A stretch of 64,000 nucleotides of DNA from Rosa chinensis. Its lineage: Eukaryota; Streptophyta; Magnoliopsida; Rosales; Rosaceae. The notes beneath the pieces were generated by a model that was not told where the DNA came from, ran no database searches, and saw nothing but the letters and a program-made list of their open reading frames with translations. Shown piece after piece: positions 56,494 through 64,000 of this stretch (positions within the stretch are counted from its first letter, which is position 1; each line of letters starts with the position of its first letter). Position numbers and translations under genes: made by a program. The stretch spans positions 9,660,400 to 9,724,399 of the forward strand of contig NC_037093.1 in assembly GCF_002994745.2 (NCBI RefSeq), given 5' to 3'.

Positions 56494-57575
56494 ATGGCTC
56501 GCTTTCTCCTTTCATTGGTCTTTGCTTCTCTCTTAGCCCTAGCTACTGTCCATGAAACTCAAGCTATTGAGTACATCGTCGAGAACCGGGCTCTCAGCAC
56601 CCCTGGCGGAGTCCGTTTTAGAGACGAGCTGGGTGTGGACTACACCAAGCAAACAATGAGAGACGCGACTGAATTCATTTGGAACCTCTTTAAGCAAACT
56701 ACAGCTGCAGAGAGAAGGGACACACCGCGCATAAGCTTGTTCGTCGAAGATAGAGAAGGCATTGCAGTCTCCAGCAATGACATTATTCATGTTTCAGCCA
56801 AGTACATCGAGGTACAAATACACATGGTCAAGATTTTCAATATTTTACGTTAAAGGTTTTTTCGTCCTTGGTATTTCTTTTGACTAATATATACACAGAC
56901 ATAGCAATCTCCAAGTATAAGAAAATTTTCTTGTCATATTTCATTATTTTATCATTACATTTTATCCCCAGCTTCCCTGAATATATGAGATGGACTCTGA
57001 CAATTTTGTTTTGAAATACGTGTTACTGGTGAGATGAAGGACATATAAACTTTTTGATATTCAAATGCCATGAAAATTTCATGAAAAGCTATTTCGATGA
57101 TAAATTTGAGATTTTCTACAACACTTTATATTTTGGTATATCAATGTCTTTTTTATACTAATTTTGACCTTGCACTTGCTAATGATTTTTACTACTTCGT
57201 ATTCAGGACCTATCGGCAGCAAACCTCAAAAACGACTTCAATTGGGTACTTTACCATGAGATCACACACTCATTGCAGTGGAATGGAAACGGTCAAGCTC
57301 CTACCGGAGTGGTAGAAGGGATTGCTGAGTTTGTGACCTTGAAGTCTGGTTTTATACCCGCCTCGTTTGCAAAACCCGGTGATGGTAACAGTTGGGATGA
57401 GGGTTACAGCGTAACGGCACGGTTCCTGGATTATTGCAATGGCCTTAAAGACGGGTTTGTGGCAGAACTTAACAAGAAGATGAGAGATGGTTACAGTAAC
57501 GATTTCTTTAATCAGTTGCTCGGGAAGACGGTCGAACAGCTGTGGAACGACTACAAAGCCAAATATGCAAACTAA
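56494..57575 (+). CDS. basic secretory protein, PR-17 family (intact)
   Basis: Exon 1 is 56494-56811 and exon 2 57207-57575, with a GT-AG intron in phase 0, giving 228 aa. Residues 1-24 form a signal peptide (MARFLLSLVFASLLALATVH, cut near TQA/IEY). The mature part matches the plant basic secretory protein/peptidase family (NtPRp27 type, PR-17). It has GGVRFRDELGVDY, FIWNLFKQTTAAERR, the zinc-type motif HEITH at 123-127 with QWNG after it, EGIAEFV, and WDEGYSVTARFLDYCNG, ending in QLLGKTVEQLWNDYKAKY. Members are secreted or apoplastic and induced in defence; a metalloprotease role is proposed from HExxH but not proven in most. It is the working duplicate of the broken copy A gene. Confidence 0.9.
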
Positions 57576-58418
57576 GGGTATATATATCATATTAGTTGAT
57601 AACATTTGCGAATAAGAACTGGGTCTTGTATTAAGAAGGCGAATAAATGATAGGACGACATGTTAACTGTATGTGACATGTATGTCCACGTACTCAGTAT
57701 TCATTTAATGCAATTGTTTAGTGTTAATAAAATGCTTAAAATGCTTCTCCAGTTCTCCACATAGTGAAGTCTTTTGATATAATGAATCTGAACTGTGGTG
57801 TGGGTTGAATTTTTTTTGTTATAACAGAAAGATGCAAGTTTTATAGGTCTAAATATTGACCAGATTTCATAGTTATTTTGCGATCTCTCAACAATGACCA
57901 AACGAAAATTAGTCTACAACTACTTTAGTTTTGTGGATTAATCTCTTATTAACTATAGAGGAACTTAATCCTACTTTGGGATTTTTTTTTTTTTTTGTAT
58001 TTTTAATTTCATTTTTCATTACCACCATCATGATTAATATATGTGTATGTTTTCCATCACTTTTGGGTACCCAAACCATACAAAGTTATTTACGTTCTAT
58101 TGGATTGGATGACACATGAATTATTAACGTTGACATGCATATTTTTGTAATGGAGGTTTTTTTTTCTTTCAAAAATAGAATAAAATTACAAACGAGTTCC
58201 TTTAGTACAACCAACTCTCAAGTTATCAAACAGAAAAGCATAAGAAGCTGAGAGGGGAAGTGAATGACACCAGCTTTGAGCTTGAGCACTATGACAAGCT
58301 TTTGCAATAGCATCGGCTAGGAAATTTGACGGTTCTCAACACTTTTCATTATTTATGGGGACTGCTAGGGTTTGACCCTGGCCGTCGTCATATAGCACTT
58401 TGGCTTTGATGGCTTTAT

Positions 58419-60150
58419 GGGGTAGACTAGAATCAATGTTTCAAGATTTTGCTCTGCCTATGCAGATCTAGCAAGCTGTTAAAGAGTACATCTTTCTCAA
58501 GTTGATCTATACACTCTCGATCCGGTTATCAGTTATCTTTACATGCATATGCTATAGCTTGATCCAACAATTAATGGATGAAGGCCTAAAGAAAATCAAG
58601 AAGAACTCCCTAAATTCCATAGAGAAATTTCTATTACAATAACACCATCTCACTCACAAGTTTAAAGAAAATGAAAACAGTTACTAGAAAGTAATTATAC
58701 CTTACATCAAGCTTAACAGACTAAATCAATCATTATGGCCTAAATGCTAACATGATCATTGTGTTACGAATCAAAAGTCAATAATTCCTCTTAGTCTAAA
58801 ATATTTTTTTATTGAAATTATTTTGTGTTATAATCTCACCATTGAAAAACAAAAGTTTTAGGAGCTGCCCTAAATAAAGGATAGCAAAAATCTTGACCCT
58901 TTTTTTTTTTTGTGATTTTCTCAATTTTCCAACTTTGGAAAAGAAAAAAAAACTTGGTCCAAGACTCTGAGTTCCATCAGCTCTAGATTTAGTTTAAAAT
59001 CATGACACATGGGTAAGAAATCTTAATGAGAAAATAAGAACATATGAGTTTGGCCAAAAAATCATGTGCATAGTCCACTGAAAAATCATGATCTCATACA
59101 ATTTATTTCTCTTGGAGAAATTTTTTGAACTTGATTCCACAGGGTTAAGAAATCACACAATATTTTTTTGGTGTGTTTAATCTCGCTTGCAATTTTTTTA
59201 ATTTTTTTTTTAATTTTATAACAATGGGTTGGTGACCTAAACCCAAGAGACCATTGAGGAAAAAATCCCACCGAATCAATAGATGATCAGGTGATGGGAT
59301 GAACAAACTGACAACAGAAAAGAAATAGATCGTTACCGACCCAAGTCTCAGCCACATTTCATGGATGTGGTGTAATGCCATCTTCTAGAATATTGACAAG
59401 CTTTTACGCCTCTTGAATATTCAACATTGTTAACAAATATGTACGAATTTCCGCGTAGATCATGCAGCCTTGTCCACCGTCGATACGCATGTCATGATCA
59501 AACAGATCATTATATCTTGAATCTTGAGTCTTGAGTCTAGTCTAAGCTAGATAATAGACTGCTTTATATATATGTACCATCGTCATTGGCGGTGTACATA
59601 TTTGGCTTTCTTTGATAGATTAATCAAAGATTTTCTGATTATACAGAAAATATACTTTAGAGTATTCTCCCGTTCAATCACTTTTGAGAATTAAGGAGTT
59701 TCATGAAGAATTTTCAGTTTCATCACTCGATCTTGGCCTTATCCTAAAACTGCACTGTTCCAATGTAAACTGCAGAGTCTTTCTAGATTTGGGTGGGGCG
59801 GTCACATTAACTGCATGCCCATTCCACACGGCAGAAAGAGAAGTCAAAGCCAATCAGAGTATGATGATTATCTTATCTCCTATACAAAATTCCTGATTAA
59901 GAGACTAGTGTTGAAACAGTAAAAACTGCAGGCTAAACAATTTATTATTTTCGTCGGTCGTCCATAATTTTGAATAAGTGCATTGTGAATATATAGATCA
60001 AGTCTTATGAAGCTTCCTGTAAAAGAAAGGCGTTTTACTTTATCTTCCATGTTCTAAATGAGTTAGAGATGGATTTGCTCGATCACCAAATACATGGCTC
60101 CTAACGATTGGACAGCAAACACGTTGATCCTTCCAATGTCTCATAAACGA
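58419..60150. other. intergenic, between BSP genes
   Basis: AT-rich DNA with poly-T runs near 58900 and 59190-59215. I see no gene or RNA. The short frames here have no recognisable features. Confidence 0.5.
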
Positions 60151-60154
60151 ACTC

Positions 60155-60161
60155 TATGTAA
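60155..60161 (+). promoter_or_regulatory. TATA-like box of the third BSP gene
   Basis: TATGTAA stands where the paralogues have TATATAA (context ACTCTATGTAAACAACAAAG). It lies 82 bases upstream of the ATG. The changed base may weaken the promoter. Confidence 0.45.
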
Positions 60162-60236
60162 ACAACAAAGATCAAGGACATTTTACACCTGCAATTAAAG
60201 TCAGTTAATTAGCTAGTGTTGTTAAAATTAAGCATC

Positions 60237-61068
60237 ATGGCTCGTTTTCTCTTGTCTTTCATCCTTGCCTCTCTCCTAGCCCTAACTACTCTGCATGGAA
60301 CCCATGCAATCGAGTTCGTCGTCTTTAACCGGGCTCTCAACACCTCTGGCGGAGTCCGCTTCAGAAACGAGCTAGGGAGGAACTACACCCAGCAAAGGAT
60401 GAGCGCTGCCACAAATTTTATCTGGAACCTCTTTAAAGAAACTACAGCTGCGGAGAGAAAGAACGTGCCACGAGTAAGCTTGTTCGTGGATGACATGGAT
60501 GGCATCGCGTATACCATCAACGATGAGATTCACGTCGGGGCTAAATACATACAGATATATATAGTCTAATTTCGATGACATCCTAGAATCTTCGTATTTT
60601 TCTTTTATTTTTATTTTTTTGTCCTAGTTTTAACTTAAAATGGAATCATTAACACCCAATTTCCTAACTTTTCATATGTTAATTAAAATTTCTTACATCC
60701 AGGGTATAAAAGGTGACATCAAAACGGACTTCAATGGGGTGTTATTCCACGAGATGACACACGTGTGGCAGTGGAACGGTAAGGGTCAAGCTCCCGGCGG
60801 ATTAATAGAAAGAATTGCAGATTTTGTGAGGTTGAAGGCCGACTATGTTCCTAATGGGTGGGTGAAACCGGGCGAGGGTCAGCTTTGGGATGAGGGGTAT
60901 TCGGTTACTGCACGATTCCTAGACTACTGCAATGGCCTCAAGCAAGGGTTTGTGGCAGAACTTAACAAGAAGATGAGAGACGGTTACAGTGACAATTTCT
61001 TTAGCCAATTGCTTGGGAAAACAGTAGATCAGCTGTGGAAAGACTACAAAGCTAAATTCGGGAACTAA
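60237..61068 (+). CDS. basic secretory protein, PR-17 family, third paralogue
   Basis: Exon 1 starts at 60237 (MARFLLSFILASLLAL); a longer frame upstream has no ATG. Exon 2 is 60703-61068 and begins GIKGDIKTDFNGV. It has HEMTH followed by VWQWNG, WDEGYSVTARFLDYCNG, and ends QLLGKTVDQLWKDYKAKFG. At the paralogues' exon 1 end (after AKYIQ, 60554) the GT donor is replaced by AT: CAG|ATATATATAG. The nearest GT is at 60564. If used, it adds Ile-Tyr-Ile in frame, giving about 230 aa; otherwise translation stops at 60567-60569. ERIADFV replaces the EGIAEFV of the other two. It may be a working gene with a shifted donor or a recent pseudogene. Confidence 0.75.
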
Positions 61069-61715
61069 CTAAGCATGTACAATAATTCTGCTTATAGCTA
61101 AAAGTCTAGATTACGTACTATGATGAATAAGATGTGGGGCTTCTGTACGTATCCACAGATGGAAAGTTGTAGTGAAGTAAGTTATATGTATAATCCGAAT
61201 AAGTGGGACTAGGATGAAAAAATCACATTGTTTTGGATCAATTTCACATACATATATATGGTGTCTTTTTCTACTTTTCTTTTTTGTTACAAGAACCAAC
61301 AAAGGGTTTGTCAATTATAATTATGTGAACAACGTTTTGATACACCGAAGATTTTTATTTTATTTATTTATTTTGTTTGAACAAACTCTAGTCACACGAA
61401 TAAACTCTACAATACATTAAATGGTTAAATCAAGACCGGTTGAGCCAATAGAAAGTCGACAATTTCTAAATACATATAGCCCATCTCATGAATGGTACGT
61501 TCTACCAACCCAAATTGCACTAATGTTAGGATGGCTGGCCTTTGAACTCAATAAGAATAGCACTTTAATAGTTTAATTGGTGGCATGCAATTGCAGTAGA
61601 ATGGAATTACCAATCCTTTATTCCTTGGAGTTAAGTTCGATGCATGCAATTCGATATAATCAACAGTACTGCCAACTAAAGTGGAGCCGGTCTCATCGAC
61701 CATTATATTGAGAAC
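61069..61715. other. 3' UTR of the third BSP gene and intergenic DNA
   Basis: AT-rich. Nothing beyond a probable 3' UTR is seen. Confidence 0.45.
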
Positions 61716-62124
61716 AATTCTTAGGTTCACTCTTGAGGTGAATGAACATATTCACTCTCTATTCCGATGAATGCATTTTAACTTTATAATTTTCCAATTC
61801 AATCATTAATGTTACATAACATCATACAAAGATTAGCTCTATAAAAAATCAATCAAATTAAAGACCTTTTAGTTATTTATTTCTATAAAATACATGGACG
61901 GTTCATAATTATAGTAGTAAGTGTTGTTAGAACCATCCATTTGTTTGATTCAATTAGATAATTAAACGAATTCTGATTCAATTGATTTTTTACAGAAATA
62001 ATCTTTAAAGGCTAATTTAAGATATGGACTGTTGGATCATACATTTATTTAGTAGAAATATATGTTAATCGACAATATATAGAGGTGAATATACTCGTTC
62101 ACTAAAAAGGTAAACCTAAAAATT
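61716..62124 (-). repeat. MITE, copy 2 (AATTCTTAGGTTCA family)
   Basis: Reverse orientation of the MITE at 26165-26571. It has the same inverted ends (AATTCTTAGGTTCACTC at the left, AATTTTTAGGTTTACC from the right), and its core matches copy 1 as a reverse complement (for example CAAAGATTAGCTCTATAAA). Confidence 0.75.
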
Positions 62125-62867
62125 ATCCTTAATTATATGTATATGTACTAATTTCCGTGTACGTCTAGTATTCTTAATATTCAGTTGATTTCGACAACTT
62201 ATAACATGAATTTCATTTTAGAATTTAGACTAGTATAGAGAGTAATTAGTGGCGGAGGCCTTCTTCTGCTAATTTTTCTCTTTGCTTTGTCATTTTGTTA
62301 TTGGTTTATTTTAGACTTGTATACAAGGTGATTAGTGGGAAAGGTCTTCTGCTATTTTTCTCTTGACTTTGTCAGTTTGTTATTGGTTGTCTCTGTTTGT
62401 TTAGGTTAACTAGCACTAGGCAATTCTATCTTCTTGTTTCCATTGTACGTGTTAATAAACTAAATTATGACCATTGACTAAATAGTTGTGCGTGTATATC
62501 TATATTCCAATATCAAAATAAAATAAAGTGGACTCGGCAATTTTCCAACCTGAGTTTCAAATTTTAAGTCGGCTATGTACCAAATTTTTTTTTTAAGTCG
62601 GCAAGAAGAGGCACTGGTCCAAGTCAAGGTCAATGGTAGCAGCTAGGGTGCCCTTGTTGTGCCGGTACTGACCTGGACTGGTATACTTTTCAGTCCCGCG
62701 AATTAAAGCCTCTGTCCAGAGAAATTCTTAGGTAGGGCACTCCTACCACGTCACTTAAACGACCACCCATTCCTGAACTGACACGTGTGATTTTTTTTTC
62801 CACACCAGCTTGCTATGAGAAAGACTCCAAAATTTCAGTTAAAATTTCAATATCCCGCCAAGAGTTC
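62125..62867. other. intergenic, no gene seen
   Basis: AT-rich DNA. TAGAGAGTAATTAGTGG and ACAAGGTGATTAGTGGG introduce a short diverged direct repeat (about 62225-62320 and 62310-62395, shared TTTTTCTCTT and TTTGTTATTGGTT). No gene is seen. Confidence 0.45.
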
Positions 62868-63241
62868 ACTACTACAATTATAGGCTATAAGGACACCATA
62901 TAAGGACACTTGTTTTCCGAAGTGTCCTAATAACCCTATGAGGACAACTTACAAAAAACAGGAGCAATAATTTGTCCGGCGCGCCAAATTTTTTCGACCA
63001 AAGTTAAACTTCCCCCACTTTTGTTCCCCCCCCCCCCCCACACACACACACACACATATTCGCACACTACAATTGTGCTCGACCCGCCTCTATTTTTCAG
63101 TTGACCTCTCTCTCTCTCTCTCTCTCTCTCTGCGCATCTCCTCCTCGTCGAACAAATTGGAGCTCAATTTGTTCGTTGCCGTCGTCTCTCCCCAAACCCC
63201 CAACCTAGCCTCTGTTCCTAAACGCCTCCAACCCCCTTCAC

Positions 63242-63418
63242 GATGCCATTGAGGAGCTCCAACGCCTTCATCGCACCGATGTTGCGCGTGGCTCGCAGCA
63301 CCACCCACCCAGCTACCATGCGAACAGAGAGTTATGCGTCGCACACGCGATTGGGAACTCTACCAGAGCCTCCGGTATGCTCGCTACCTGCATCATCCAA
63401 CCCATCGATATGATCAAG
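63242..63418 (+). pseudogene. mitochondrial dicarboxylate/tricarboxylate carrier exon fragment in a chimeric frame
   Basis: The end of the open stretch reads RASGMLATCIIQPIDMIK and stops at a GT donor (AAG|GTGAGT, 63419). This is the first transmembrane helix and PxD signature of the plant mitochondrial dicarboxylate/tricarboxylate carrier (usual text ASGMLATCVIQPIDMIKV). The residues before it (DAIEELQRLHRTDVARGSQ) are not from a carrier, so two sources seem joined in one frame. No further carrier helices are seen in the remaining 580 bases. Confidence 0.6.
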
Positions 63419-63550
63419 GTGAGTGTTGAAATTCATCAAGATTGTAATTTTTGTGAGATTTGGATTGGACCCATGATTCCAACTCGGGTCTTTGAGCTTA
63501 AAGTTGGTTTCTTTTGATGGGTTTCAGATCTATGATTTGTTTGGCTCCGT

Positions 63551-63661
63551 TGATGGAGGAGAGGGGGGCTTTGAAATGGAGGAAGAACAAGGATGTTGTT
63601 CTGTGGTTTGGGTTGTCTCTGTTTCTGCTTTTTCCTCTTGCTTCGTCACTGAACAGTGAAG
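63551..63661 (+). CDS. possible first exon with signal peptide (partial gene)
   Basis: The ATG at 63551 opens MEERGALKWRKNKDVVLWFG, then LSLFLLFPLASSLNSEG, and reaches a GT donor (GAAG|GTGGGT). A basic start plus a hydrophobic stretch and SLNSEG resembles the N-terminus of leucine-rich repeat receptor-like proteins, where LNSEGLALL usually follows. The next exon is not seen before the window ends. It may be a captured fragment inside the CACTA-like element or the start of a real gene. Confidence 0.35.
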
Positions 63662-64000
63662 GTGGGTGATACTATGCTTCTTTTGTTTTTGTTTTTGGTT
63701 TTGGGCTTCCATTTTTGAATGTGCCCAGTTTGTGTTTTTAGACCAAAACGTTTAGGATTTTTAGAAACAAACCAGAAATGGAGAGGTGTAATTTGTTTTT
63801 GGACTTTTGGGTTTCCGTTTTTGAATGTACCCAGTGTAGTATTTTTAGCCCAACTTTCTGGAAACAAGAGGAAATGAAGAGCTGCAATGTGTTTTCCAAA
63901 AGTTTTATGGTTTTTACTTGTGAATTTTCTGTGACAATGTCAGCCTCTCTGTAGCCTCCTTGTGAGTTTCTCTCTCCTCTTTCCCTCTCTCTCTAAAACT

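Larger units (their letters stand above)
55241..58418 (+). repeat. tandem duplication, copy B (compact, uninterrupted)
   Basis: It begins TTCAGACAAAAACAGATG, matching the cyclin 3' UTR at 30877, and runs through the intact BSP gene to about 58418 (GGCTTTAT), matching the end of copy A at 55240. It keeps the empty sites of all four copy A insertions. Length 3178 bp. Confidence 0.85.
62868..64000 (+). mobile_element. left end of a second CACTA-like element carrying gene fragments (runs off the window)
   Basis: It starts CACTACTACAATTATAGGC, a typical CACTA terminus, followed by subterminal repeats on both strands (AAGGACACCATATAAGGACAC, AGTGTCC, GAGGACA). Simple runs follow: poly-C and (CA)n at about 63026-63056, and (CT)n at 63107-63132. 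After these come two exon-like segments from unrelated genes. The right end is outside the window, so the limits are unproven. Confidence 0.6.

Noticed and set aside
57270..57605. Minus-strand 111-codon frame over BSP exon 2
   Set aside because: It is antisense to a conserved exon and mirrors it; no independent support.
1..64000. tRNA or rRNA genes
   Set aside because: I saw no cloverleaf-like sequence with A and B boxes and no rRNA text; only tRNA-Met primer-binding sites of retroelements are present.

Overview
This window is nuclear DNA from a flowering plant, almost certainly a eudicot. The genes have many short GT-AG introns, AT-rich intergenic DNA surrounds them, and plant-specific families are present: an atypical bHLH factor, a B1-type mitotic cyclin, a PIP-type secreted peptide and PR-17 basic secretory proteins. 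Copia, CACTA, MULE, PIF/Harbinger, LINE and pararetrovirus sequences fill the space between. Rosaceae is my guess; the sequence alone does not prove it.

Left part (1-27.7 kb): transposon remnants at 1-3.5 kb include a PIF/Harbinger-like element carrying a WD40 gene fragment. A five-exon bHLH gene lies at 4.1-5.6 kb. A Copia remnant on the minus strand sits at 8.3-9.4 kb. At 9.4-10.7 kb is a broken duplicate of the first two REV1 exons, split by a LINE-like insertion with a 14-bp target duplication. The complete 23-exon REV1 translesion polymerase gene spans 11.55-22.6 kb. A single-exon PIP-type peptide gene is at 25.5 kb, followed by two MITEs.

Middle (27.7-58.4 kb): an eight-exon cyclin B1 gene has mitosis-type promoter boxes. 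From its 3' UTR onward, a unit of about 3.2 kb holding one basic secretory protein (BSP) gene is duplicated in tandem. Copy B (55241-58418) is compact and its gene is intact. Copy A (30877-55240) is swollen to 24.4 kb by four insertions, each with its empty site preserved in copy B: a 647-bp MULE-type MITE with a 9-bp TSD; an 8.2-kb segment with an intact 2260-codon endogenous pararetrovirus polyprotein, 9-bp flanking duplications and MULE-like ends; a degenerate 5.9-kb Copia element inside the BSP intron; and a 6402-bp CACTA element with a 3-bp TSD, packed with short palindromes. The BSP gene of copy A also has a premature stop.

Right part (58.4-64 kb): a third BSP gene lacks the GT donor used by its paralogues. 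A second copy of the 26.2-kb MITE lies inverted at 61.7 kb. The left end of a second CACTA-like element starts at 62868 and runs off the window with gene fragments behind it, including a mitochondrial carrier exon.

Functionally the window joins housekeeping genes (DNA damage tolerance, cell cycle) to a small tandem cluster of secreted defence-type proteins. The most informative biology is the one-sided invasion of one duplicate by several kinds of mobile DNA.
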